A stretch of 64,000 nt of DNA from Oryzias latipes (lineage: Eukaryota; Chordata; Actinopteri; Beloniformes; Adrianichthyidae). This document shows, in pieces, positions 10,590 through 19,549 of this stretch (its first letter is position 1; every line of letters starts with the position of its first letter). A program made the position numbers and the translations under genes. The notes under the pieces are model-generated. The model did not search any database and was not told the origin of the DNA. It was given only the letters and a program-made list of their open reading frames with translations. Location of the stretch: assembly GCF_002234675.1 (NCBI RefSeq), contig NC_019879.2, positions 14,512,464 through 14,576,463 of the forward strand, written 5' to 3'.

Positions 10590-10734
10590 ATTTCAGTCAG
10601 ACAACTCTTGCAGTAAGAAATATTTATTTGACATTTTTAACATTCTTGAAGTTGGCATTCACATTTTGTTTGGCATAAGGCTCCGTTCAATTCCATGAGA
10701 AATTTCCATAACACTTTCGGGTAACAAAACCCCC
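10590..10734 (-). repeat. Ngaro-like terminal repeat B2
   Basis: 145 bp, nearly identical to B1 at 10929-11073 (I see two mismatches). On the plus strand it starts ATTTCAGTCAGACAACTC and ends CGGGTAACAAAACCCCC. It forms the outer 3' terminus of the element. Confidence 0.9.
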
Positions 10735-10928
10735 TTTACGGAGCCCACAGGTGGAAGCCGTGGAGGAGGGTGGGGCGAAGAATGAGCGCTGAAGGTAGAA
10801 AGAGAATGAACACCTGCGCACCTGGGCTTAAATAGGACGCCTAGCAGGTGAGTTAATTGACTGAACCGCCCTAGGGTATTAACTGTAAACACTGCCGCGA
10901 GTATCTGCCCGAAATACGATAAATCGTC
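10735..10928 (-). repeat. Ngaro-like internal repeat A2
   Basis: 194-bp segment between B2 and B1. Its part from GCGAAGAATGAGCGCTGAAG to GATAAATCGTCAT matches the outer 5' repeat A1 at 15799-15872, except that 81 bp (10819-10899) are absent from A1. In the YR replication model A2 and B1 together supply the joint of the circular intermediate. Confidence 0.88.
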
Positions 10929-11073
10929 ATTTCAGTCAGACAACTCTTGCAGTAAGAAATATTTATTTGACATTTTTAACATTCTTTAAGTTGGCATTCA
11001 CATTTCGTTTGGCATAAGGCTCCGTTCAATTCCATGAGAAATTTCCATAACACTTTCGGGTAACAAAACCCCC
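10929..11073 (-). repeat. Ngaro-like repeat B1
   Basis: 145-bp direct repeat of B2, located just inside A2. The order B1-A2-B2 at the 3' end of the element is the Ngaro signature. Confidence 0.9.
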
Positions 11074-11183
11074 AACACTAAAATCATCCAGAAGAAGAAA
11101 AATGTGAATTTATAATCAGTGTGTAATAAGATGGGGTGTGTTTTCGGCAGCATTCCATTTTCATTTCATTTCCCAGTATGACT

Positions 11184-11765
11184 GCTATGTGTAACCCGGC
11201 ACCATTGACCGTTTGGGCCGCCCCCATTCGAGTACAGCGCCACGAAGGGAACATGCTATCTAGTGGATCTGCTATGTGTGACCCGGCACCATTGACCGTT
11301 TGGGCCGCCCCCGTTCGAGTACAGCGCCACGAAGGGAACATGCTATCTAGTGGATCTGCTATGTGTGACCCGGCACCATTGACCGTTTGGGCCGCCCCCG
11401 TTCGAGTACAGCGCCACGAAGGGAACATGCTAACTAGTGGATCTGCTATGTGTGACCCGGCACCATTGACCGTTGGGCCGCCCCCGTTCGAGTACAGCGC
11501 CACGAAGGGAACATGCTATTTAGTGGATCTGCTATGTGTGACCCGGCACCATTGACCGTTTGGGCCGCCCCCGTTCGAGTACAGCGCCACGAAGGGAACA
11601 TGCTATCTAATGGATCTGCTATGTGTGACCCGGCACCATTGACCGTTGGGCCGCCCCGTTCGAGTACAGCGCCATAAAGGGAACATGCTATCTAGTGGAT
11701 CTGCTATGTGTGACCCGGCACCATTGACCGTAGGGCCGCTCCCGTTCACCAGGGGAGCATACTAT
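11184..11765. repeat. 87-bp GC-rich minisatellite, ~7 copies, in element 3' region
   Basis: GCTATGTGT landmarks start at 11184, 11271, 11358, 11445, 11531, 11618 and 11703, giving periods of 87, 87, 87, 86, 87 and 85. Each unit holds GACCCGGCACCATTGACCGT, GGGCCGCCCCCGTTCGAGTA, CAGCGCCACGAAGGGAACAT and CTAGTGGATCT. It lies downstream of the YR gene and upstream of B1, so it would be in the element's 3' untranslated region. Because 87 is divisible by 3 the array stays open in one frame on both strands (139 codons each), but I do not treat those as genes. Confidence 0.95.
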
Positions 11766-11885
11766 CTGAAAGAGAGGGAAAGAGATTAGGGGAGCCAGAA
11801 AATTTTTCCAACCTGATTCAAATTTTTAAACACCATGCATTTAATTACTCTTTACAAGGCTTCCACCTGGCTTTACAATAAACAT

Positions 11886-12910
11886 TCAACCCAGACTTAT
11901 TTTCCTTTGCGCAGCTAATATGTCATCAGAGTTTAATCTAACATATTTCTGAAAAACCGAGGAAGACCACCGTCCCATTGCTTTGAGCGTAGATGATGGC
12001 ACATGAAGAGCAGCAGTCGTCGCGGCGCCAATTCTTAGGGAGTGCAGGGTGTAGGGGTCTGGCGGAAGACCACATGACGAGCAGAGACTGTGAAACTTGG
12101 AAGACATCCAATTTCTAGTCAAGGGTTTACAGACATCCACGAGGAACAGAGGTGCGGAACATGTAGTAGTAGGTCGGAGGCTCAGGTAGTGTTGCATAGA
12201 AGAGAAGGGACAGAAAGCAGTATCAGTTTTGGCTATGACTATTTGCACACCTTAACAAAATTTGTCAGTTTTAGAGCGTTTAAGATTTATGGCATAAAAG
12301 TGCTCAGTAAATGATAAATCAGAAAAGGTAAGATTAAGTCGAAAGATAAAGTTCTTGTAGTGTATTCACCACATCTTAGAAAGCCATAAAAAGCCATCAT
12401 AATGACAGCTTCTAATAAAGAGTCTATATAGAGAGAAAGAAATCCAGCTCGTAGTCTTAGCACAAGTTTATGAACCATATAAAGAGTAAGAGGTAACCTT
12501 TTATCATTTCCGGATGGGCGAACCTTCAGCAGGCCGTTGAGGAGAAGGCGAATGGCATGGTGTCCAAGAAGATTCGTCTCTGAGGAGGACCAGCATCTTG
12601 TGTAGAATTGGATGGCAGCTAGGCAGGATTTGATGCTTTGCACTTGGTACCGGCGATTCTCAAATAAGTTTTCAATAAAAGCACAGACTAATGGTATCTT
12701 GATTGGCAAGGGAGTTGCATGAATGCTATCACAGAAAGAGCTGTACACTGTCCAAAATGAGTCATAGGATTTAATGGTAGTTTTGGCCAGACCAGACCTC
12801 ATATATCCAGCAGCAGAAACTAATAATTCATTCAGAGGGGAAATTTTTAGTCTAGAATCATCTGCTGGAACGTAGGACAGAGGAGGCTGTGAGGATTGGC
12901 AGTTGGACAT
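11886..12910 (-). pseudogene. Tyrosine recombinase (YR), Ngaro-like, frameshifted
   Basis: The integrase of the element, which would join the circular DNA intermediate to the chromosome by site-specific-type recombination. It lies in two open pieces. The N-terminal piece (12287-12910, 207 codons) has the core-binding region and ends with F-L-R-C-G-E-Y, whose Arg (about residue 179) is the first catalytic Arg. The C-terminal piece (11886-12248, 120 codons) has H-S-L-R-I-G-A-A (His and second catalytic Arg), G-R-W-S-S-S and finally K-Y-V-R with the nucleophilic Tyr about nine residues after G-R-W. So R-H-R-(W)-Y are all visible, but a frameshift near 12290 and an in-frame TAA near 12258-12260 separate the halves. 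The product is non-functional unless both are sequencing errors. Confidence 0.88.
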
Positions 12911-13668
12911 AGAATTTTGAATTCCTGAAATTTGAAGCGGGACAGAGCGTCAGCAACCATGTTAACATGACCAGGAATAAAGGTAGCTCTAAGAATGAAG
13001 TTATTCATTACACTGAACCATGTCAATCGCCTCATCAAACTGTTTATCAACACACATTTAGAACGCCCTTTATTAATTATCTCTACTGCAGCCGCGTTGT
13101 CGCTAAACACCATTATTCGCTTTTTCGACCATTTCTTACCCCATAGTGAGCATGCTACCACGATTGGATACAACTCGAATAAAGCTGTAGATGAAGGCAC
13201 AGCTTCTAGAATTTCTGCTGGCCAAACATCTGCGAACCATTCATCATAGAAAATTCCCCCAAAACCAACGGATGGAGCAGCGTCGGTAAAGAAATGCAGA
13301 GAGTTCGAAGACTCGAAACGATCATTGTAAAAAAAAGAAACACCGTTCCAAGCAGTCAAAAGAAGAGACCAAAAACGCAAATCGGAACGGGAACCATCAT
13401 CCAGAACGACAGTGTCGTGGAGGCCCGGAACCGAATTGGCAACATCGAGAAGACGAGAAATGAAAGAGCGGCCATGGGGGATAATGCGCATAGCGAAATT
13501 CAAATGGCCTAAAAGGGAAAGCAAATCCCTTTTTATCACACGACCAATGGACAAAAAGGATGACACCGCCTCACAAATACGAGTGAGTTTATCGGAAGGG
13601 AGCGAAGCCTGCATTAAGGAACTATCGAGAATAATACCCAAAATTCCAAACGGGTGGAAGGACCACAC
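12847..13668 (-). CDS. RNase H domain of the Ngaro-like element (partial ORF)
   Basis: A 273-codon frame, lacking its own true start. Residues 1-30 continue the RT thumb/connection (L-G-I-I-L-D-S-S). RNase H follows with F-F-T-D-A-A (Asp about 129), F-E-L-Y-P (Glu about 165), V-F-S-D-N (Asp about 190) and G-H-V-N-M-V-A-D-A-L-S-R (His and last Asp, about 240). The catalytic D-E-D-D set is therefore present. It would degrade RNA in RNA:DNA hybrids during reverse transcription. It overlaps the RT frame by 55 nt at its start and the YR frame by 64 nt at its end. The overlap with RT looks like a frameshift mutation in a T-run near 13645, because the family normally has RT and RNase H in one frame. 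Confidence 0.85.
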   Translation of the reverse strand: MWSFHPFGILGIILDSSLMQASLPSDKLTRICEAVSSFLSIGRVIKRDLLSLLGHLNFAMRIIPHGRSFISRLLDVANSVPGLHDTVVLDDGSRSDLRFWSLLLTAWNGVSFFYNDRFESSNSLHFFTDAAPSVGFGGIFYDEWFADVWPAEILEAVPSSTALFELYPIVVACSLWGKKWSKKRIMVFSDNAAAVEIINKGRSKCVLINSLMRRLTWFSVMNNFILRATFIPGHVNMVADALSRFKFQEFKILCPTANPHSLLCPTFQQMILD

Positions 13669-14231
13669 GTCTTCTCAGGAGAGAGCGGAACGCCTAGATG
13701 AGAAAAAAGTGCTGTGACCGCAGAAATGCAACGATGAGGCGGAGAGGATGGAAAATCGATCACCAAAAAATCATCCAGAAGATGCAAAACATAGGGAAGC
13801 CTGAAAGAATTATACAAAATCCAGCATAATGCTTCTGACAGAGAATCAAAAATGCGAGGACTGCTACGGCATCCAAAAGGTAAACGCACAGAAAAATAAT
13901 ATTTAGAGCGCCATCTGACGCCAAATACATGCCACTGGGAGGGATGCAAAGGCATGATCTTGAACGCATCTGATATATCAGCTTTCCCCAACCACGCACC
14001 TTGACCGGCGGATTTAATCATACAGATGGCGTTATCGACAGAAACGTAGAAAAGTGAAAACGGCTCACGAGGGATCAAACTGTTAACACTTGGGACAGAC
14101 GAAGAATGAGGAGCGGAGAGGTCGATGATGAGACGCTTCTTACCGGAATATTTCCGGGTGGCTACTCCTAAAGGACTGACCCGAAACACGGGAAACGGAG
14201 CCCTGGAAAAAGGCCCAATCATGTAACCCAT
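13614..14231 (-). pseudogene. Reverse transcriptase domain, Ngaro-like (frameshifted both ends)
   Basis: A 205-codon frame. It has I-G-P-F-S-R-A-P-F near the start, R-L-I-I-D-L-S (about 33-39), K-A-D-I-S-D-A-F (about 83-90, first catalytic Asp), F-G-C-R-S-S-P-R-I-F (about 119) and L-L-D-D-F-L (about 151-156), the YxDD-box equivalent typical of the DIRS/Ngaro branch. It is cut off from the gag frame by a shift at a CT-run near 14248 and from RNase H by a shift near 13645. The fingers upstream of the first Met continue in the gag frame, so RT was once fused to it. Confidence 0.85.
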
Positions 14232-14245
14232 GGAAACCTCCTTGG

Positions 14246-15787
14246 CTAGAGAGAATCCACAACTTCAGGCTCATTACGAGCAGACAGCAGATTCCCGCAA
14301 ACATAAGACGCATGAAGGGGAGAATACAAACCAGCAAAGAAACCCTGAACCAGTCCAGTAATCAGGTAGTTCACAAAACAACCATCAGGGTGAGAAGCCA
14401 GGGCCGCAGACAGAGCAGACACATTTACTGGAGTAGAAGGATGCCTGAAGTTTAATTCCCGGAAGGCTTGGGCCGGACTCTCCGGGGGCACACAGAGCGG
14501 GGGTGGCTGTCGGCACACACGCTGGCCCCGAGGAAGGAAAATAGGGGCAGAACCAGAGGACTGAACAGGAGGAGCTGTGAGGGCACGCAGTGCCGTCTTT
14601 GGACAAAGTGAAGTGGAGTGGGAAAATGAGCCACAAACACTGCAGGTGAGAGTCCGATGCCCAGTAAAAAGTCTGCTTATGAGCGTCAAATCCATGACAG
14701 ACCAATCCAGGCGTTGATTGAACTTCTGAAGGTACATAGCCGCTTTAGCCGAAAAGGATTTGTGATATTCATAGAATAAAGATCCGCCATAAGACAGGGC
14801 TAGATCAGAAATAATAGCAAGATAAACATCCAATTCCTCCCTACGATTAGGGTAAACCTCGCAAATCACGTCACGAAAGACCCCGAAAGCGACAACAAAT
14901 TCAACCAGAGTCAGATTTTTGTCCAAACGGGGATCGCTGTCCTTCAGGACCACGGAGAAATCCCCGCAATCCACAACACGACGATCAGAGGAGGAGGAGC
15001 CACACAGAAGAATCTTAACCAGGTTAACGTTGTTACCTTTAAGAATGTTCGCTCTCAGAGTGTCGGGGATAGCTGCAGCTGGAGGAATAAACCTGGAACC
15101 CAACGAAGGAGCGGGAACAGCGGTGTCCAAGGTTCGCCGAGGCGCGGCATCAATAACAGCGGGGTCGAGCAGCGCGTGACCGGGAAGAGCCGGAGGCATG
15201 AGCGAGGAGGAGGCCGGCACCGCAAAATCCGACGAAGGCAGCACTGCACGCTCCACCAAAGAGATTCGGGAATTCATCGCCTCCAGAGAACGTTTGATAT
15301 CCGCGAGAGAGGATACGATGGCAGCCTCAGCCGAGGGAGTTGAAACACAGTCACGGGAGGACCCGGGAAATACGGCGACGTCAGGAGCCGCAGCCGGGGC
15401 AGCACGCTTCCGGGAGGGAGCTTTTCCTTTCCCCCTCGGGGGAGCAGCACTGGCATCAAGATAACTGGAAACCTCGGTTTGAGCAAGAAAATAACTAAAC
15501 AAGTCACCGTGAGACAGACCCGCGGGCACTGGAATGCCCTTCTCATACAAAGCTTTCAAAACACGGTGGACAGGCCAATCCTGCAGGCGCTTGGCTGAAA
15601 TGCGGGAGCTGCGGCGCCGAGGACGCGAAGCCGCGACGGAACCGCCGGGGGAGATGGAAACAGGGGGAGCAGTCGCAGGAACAACGGAAACTCCCCCATC
15701 GGAAAACGGAGGATCATCACTATCCGAACAGAAAGGCGGGGCAGACATCACGACCCCAAAACACACCAGGACGAGAGCCGCCAACAT
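14246..15787 (-). CDS. Gag-like protein of the Ngaro-like element
   Basis: A 513-codon frame, GC-rich and Ala/Ser/Pro-rich. The predicted start at 15787 gives a hydrophobic leader; the second Met (residue 14, M-S-A-P-P-F) followed by an acidic stretch looks more natural. Features in order are a basic patch (about 55-60, R-P-R-R-R-S-S-R), a SAP-like helix pair (about 67-100, L-Q-D-W-P-V-H-R-V-L-K to D-L-F-S-Y-F), a predicted capsid-like region (about 240-370), and a zinc knuckle C-x2-C-x4-H-x4-C at 382-395. The last 60 residues (V-N-Y-L-I-T-G-L-V-Q-G-F) are already the start of the RT domain, so this frame ends at a frameshift, not at a natural terminus. Confidence 0.8.
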   Translation of the reverse strand: MLAALVLVCFGVVMSAPPFCSDSDDPPFSDGGVSVVPATAPPVSISPGGSVAASRPRRRSSRISAKRLQDWPVHRVLKALYEKGIPVPAGLSHGDLFSYFLAQTEVSSYLDASAAPPRGKGKAPSRKRAAPAAAPDVAVFPGSSRDCVSTPSAEAAIVSSLADIKRSLEAMNSRISLVERAVLPSSDFAVPASSSLMPPALPGHALLDPAVIDAAPRRTLDTAVPAPSLGSRFIPPAAAIPDTLRANILKGNNVNLVKILLCGSSSSDRRVVDCGDFSVVLKDSDPRLDKNLTLVEFVVAFGVFRDVICEVYPNRREELDVYLAIISDLALSYGGSLFYEYHKSFSAKAAMYLQKFNQRLDWSVMDLTLISRLFTGHRTLTCSVCGSFSHSTSLCPKTALRALTAPPVQSSGSAPIFLPRGQRVCRQPPPLCVPPESPAQAFRELNFRHPSTPVNVSALSAALASHPDGCFVNYLITGLVQGFFAGLYSPLHASYVCGNLLSARNEPEVVDSL

Positions 15788-15798
15788 CAGAGGACATG

Positions 15799-15872
15799 CG
15801 AAGAAAGAGCGCTGAAGGTAGAAAGAGAATGAACACCTGCGAGTATCTGCCCGAAATACGATAAATCGTCAT
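15799..15872 (-). repeat. Ngaro-like terminal repeat A1 (internally deleted)
   Basis: The outer 5' repeat of the element. It matches A2 as two pieces: GCGAAGAAAGAGCGCTGAAG through CACCTGCG, then directly AGTATCTGCCCG to ATCGTCAT. The 81 bp present between these pieces in A2 are missing, with GCG at both edges of the missing part (microhomology). Because A1 and A2 should be alike at insertion, the deletion likely followed integration or occurred in the template. Confidence 0.85.
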
Positions 15873-18549
15873 TTTTGACAGTTTGGACTTGGAAACTTAC
15901 AATGTGACCATGAATAACACTTGTTTTGAACTACAAATGACAAAAATTGCTTCTGATATCCGATTGTGCTAAAAAATCATTTTGTCAGTCAAATATAACA
16001 AAAGTGTGAAAAAAGGATGTTTCTGACTGTCTGGACTTTGAAACTTACAATGTGACCATGAATAACACTTGTTTTGAACTACAAATGACAAAACGTGCTT
16101 TTGAGAGCATTTTGTAGTTAAAAATCATTTTGTCAGTCAAATGAGCCAAAAGTGTGAAAAAAGCCTGTTTCTGACAGTTTGGACTTGGAAACTTACAATG
16201 TGACCATGAATAACACTTGTTTTGAACTACAAATGACAAAACGTGCTTTTAAGAGCTTTTTTATGTTCAAAAATCATTTTGTCAGTCAAAGGCCAAAAGT
16301 GTGAAAAAAGCATGTTTCTGACTGTCTGGACTTTGACACTTACAATGTGAACATGAATAACACTTGTTTCGAACTACAAATGACAAAACGTGCTTTTGAG
16401 AGCGTTTTGTGTTCAAAATCATTTTGTCAGTCAAAAGTCCCAAAAGTGTGAAAAAAGGATATTTCTGACAGTTTGGACTTGGAAACTTACAATGTGACCA
16501 TGAATAACACTTGTTTTGAACTACAAATGACAAAAATTGCTTCTGATATCCGTTTGTGCTAAAAAATCATTTTGTCAGTCAAATATAACAAAAGTGTGAA
16601 AAAAGCATGTTTCTGACAGTCTGGACTTGGAAACTTACAATGTGACCATGAATAACACTTGTTTGAACTACAAATGACAAAACGTGCTTTTGAGAGCATT
16701 TTGTAGTTAAAAATCATTTTGTAAGTCAAAAGTGCCAAAAGTGTGAAAAAGGCATGTTTCTGACTGGCTGGACTTTGAAACTTACAATGTGACCATGAAT
16801 AACACTTGTTTTGAACTACAAATGACAAAACGTGCTTTTAAGAGCGTTTTGTGTTCAAAAATCATTTTGTCAGTCAAAAGTGTGAAAAAAGCCTGTTTCT
16901 GACAGTTTGGACTTTGAAACCTACAATGTGACCATGAATAACACTTGTTTTGAACTACAAATGACAAAACGTGCTTTTGAGAGCGTTTTGTGTTCAAAAT
17001 CATTTTGTCAGTCAAAAGTCCCAAAAGTGTGAAAAAAGCATGTTTCTGACTGTCTGGACTTGGAAACTTACAATGTGACCATGAATAACACTTGTTTTGA
17101 ACTACAAATGACAAAACGTGCTTTTGAGAGCGTTTTGTAGTTAAAAATCGTTTTGTCAGTCAAATGAGCCAAAAGTGTGAAAAAAGCCTGTTTCTGACAG
17201 TTTGGACTTGGAAACTTACAATGTGACCATGAATAACACTTGTTTTGAACTACAAATGACAAAACATGCTTTTGAGAGTGTTTTGTGCTTCAAAAATCAT
17301 TTTGTCAGTCAAAAGTGCCAAAAGTGTGAAAAAAGGATATTTCTGACAGTTTGGACTTGGAAACTTACAATGTGACCATGAATAACACTTGTTTTGAACT
17401 ACAAATGACAAAAATTGCTTCTGATATCCGTTTGTGCTAAAAAATCATTTTGTCAGTCAAATATAACAAAAGTGTGAAAAAAGGATGTTTCTGACTGTCT
17501 GGACTTGGAAACTTACAATGTGACCATGAATAACACTTGTTTTGAACTACAAATGACAAAACGTGCTTTTGAGAGCATTTTGTAGTTAAAAATCATTTTG
17601 TCAGTCAAATGCTCATTTGACTGACAAAAGTGTGAAAAAAGCATGTTCCTGACTGTTTGGACTTTGAAACTTATTATGTGACCATGAATAACACTTGTTT
17701 TGAACTACAAATGACAAAACGTGCTTTTGAGAGCGTTTTTTGCTTAAAAATCATTTTGTCAGTCAAAAGTCCAAAAGTGTGAAAAAAGGATATTTCTGAC
17801 AGTTTGGACTTTGAAACTTACAATGTGACCATGAATAACACTTGTTTTGAACTACAAATGACAAAACATGCTTTTGAGAGTGTTTTGTGCTTCAAAAATC
17901 ATTTTGTCAGTCAAAAGTCCCAAAAGTGTGAAAAAAGCATGTTTCTGACTGTCTGGACTTGGAAACTTACAATGTGACCATGAATAACACTTGTTTTGAA
18001 CTACAAATGACAAAACGTGCTTTTGAGAGCGTTTTGTAGTTAAAAATCGTTTTGTCAGTCAAATGAGCCAAAAGTGTGAAAAAAGCCTGTTTCTGACAGT
18101 TTGGACTTGGAAACTTACAATGTGACCATGAATAACACTTGTTTTGAACTACAAATGACAAAACGTGCTTTTAAGAGCGTTTTGTGTTCAAAAATCATTT
18201 TGTCAGTCAAAAGTGCCAAAAGTGTGAAAAAAGCATATTTCTGACAGTTTGGACTTTGAAACTTACAATGTGACCATGAATAACACTTGTTTTGAACTAC
18301 AAATGACAAAAATTGCTTCTGATAGCGTTTGTGCTTAAAAATCATTTTGTCAGTCAAATATAACAAAAGTGTGAAAAAAGCATGTTTCTGACAGTCTGGA
18401 CTTGGAAACTTACAATGTGACCATGAATAACACTTGTTTGAACTACAAATGACAAAACGTGCTTTTGAGAGCATTTTGTAGTTAAAAATCATTTTGTAAG
18501 TCAAAAGTGCCAAAAGTGTGAAAAAGGCATGTTTCTGACTGGCTGGACT
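15873..18549. repeat. Satellite array, subfamily A (continued)
   Basis: Monomers of about 148 bp identical in type to those at 7950-10589. The array was one block before the Ngaro-like element inserted. Variant monomers contain TTGCTTCTGATATCCG in place of GTGCTTTTGAGAGCG, and these recur at intervals of several monomers, indicating higher-order structure here also. The array runs into an assembly gap at 18550. Confidence 0.97.
17596..17629. repeat. Perfect 16-bp-arm palindrome inside a monomer
   Basis: TTTTGTCAGTCAAATG, spacer CT, then its exact reverse complement. Normal monomers have only the first arm, so a short inverted copy was made at this point, consistent with template switching during replication. 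Confidence 0.9.
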
Positions 18550-19549
18550 NNNNNNNNNNNNNNNNNNNNNNNNNNNNNNNNNNNNNNNNNNNNNNNNNNN
18601 NNNNNNNNNNNNNNNNNNNNNNNNNNNNNNNNNNNNNNNNNNNNNNNNNNNNNNNNNNNNNNNNNNNNNNNNNNNNNNNNNNNNNNNNNNNNNNNNNNNN
18701 NNNNNNNNNNNNNNNNNNNNNNNNNNNNNNNNNNNNNNNNNNNNNNNNNNNNNNNNNNNNNNNNNNNNNNNNNNNNNNNNNNNNNNNNNNNNNNNNNNNN
18801 NNNNNNNNNNNNNNNNNNNNNNNNNNNNNNNNNNNNNNNNNNNNNNNNNNNNNNNNNNNNNNNNNNNNNNNNNNNNNNNNNNNNNNNNNNNNNNNNNNNN
18901 NNNNNNNNNNNNNNNNNNNNNNNNNNNNNNNNNNNNNNNNNNNNNNNNNNNNNNNNNNNNNNNNNNNNNNNNNNNNNNNNNNNNNNNNNNNNNNNNNNNN
19001 NNNNNNNNNNNNNNNNNNNNNNNNNNNNNNNNNNNNNNNNNNNNNNNNNNNNNNNNNNNNNNNNNNNNNNNNNNNNNNNNNNNNNNNNNNNNNNNNNNNN
19101 NNNNNNNNNNNNNNNNNNNNNNNNNNNNNNNNNNNNNNNNNNNNNNNNNNNNNNNNNNNNNNNNNNNNNNNNNNNNNNNNNNNNNNNNNNNNNNNNNNNN
19201 NNNNNNNNNNNNNNNNNNNNNNNNNNNNNNNNNNNNNNNNNNNNNNNNNNNNNNNNNNNNNNNNNNNNNNNNNNNNNNNNNNNNNNNNNNNNNNNNNNNN
19301 NNNNNNNNNNNNNNNNNNNNNNNNNNNNNNNNNNNNNNNNNNNNNNNNNNNNNNNNNNNNNNNNNNNNNNNNNNNNNNNNNNNNNNNNNNNNNNNNNNNN
19401 NNNNNNNNNNNNNNNNNNNNNNNNNNNNNNNNNNNNNNNNNNNNNNNNNNNNNNNNNNNNNNNNNNNNNNNNNNNNNNNNNNNNNNNNNNNNNNNNNNNN
19501 NNNNNNNNNNNNNNNNNNNNNNNNNNNNNNNNNNNNNNNNNNNNNNNNN
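18550..19549. other. Assembly gap (1000 N)
   Basis: Exactly 1000 N, a placeholder length. Left flank is A-type satellite, right flank is B-type, so the A/B boundary lies unseen in the gap. Confidence 0.99.

Larger units (their letters stand above)
10590..15872 (-). mobile_element. Ngaro/DIRS-like tyrosine-recombinase retrotransposon
   Basis: A 5.3-kb element on the minus strand. In element orientation it reads A1 (15872-15799), gag, RT, RNase H, tyrosine recombinase, a 3' region with a minisatellite, B1 (11073-10929), A2 (10928-10735), B2 (10734-10590). Split direct repeats A1...B1-A2-B2, a YR instead of a DDE integrase, and no methyltransferase fit Ngaro better than DIRS1. There is no target-site duplication, as expected for YR integration: satellite ...GGATATTT stops at the left and ...TGACAGTTTGG resumes at the right. 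Frameshifts between gag and RT, RT and RNase H, and within YR make this copy defective. Confidence 0.9.

Noticed and set aside
11084..11555. 139-codon frames on both strands over the 87-bp minisatellite
   Set aside because: An 87-bp unit without stops keeps frames open on each strand; no domain, and the array lies in the element's untranslated 3' region.
10590..15872. Calling the YR element DIRS1-type
   Set aside because: DIRS1 elements have inverted terminal repeats and usually a methyltransferase domain; this one has split direct repeats and none visible.
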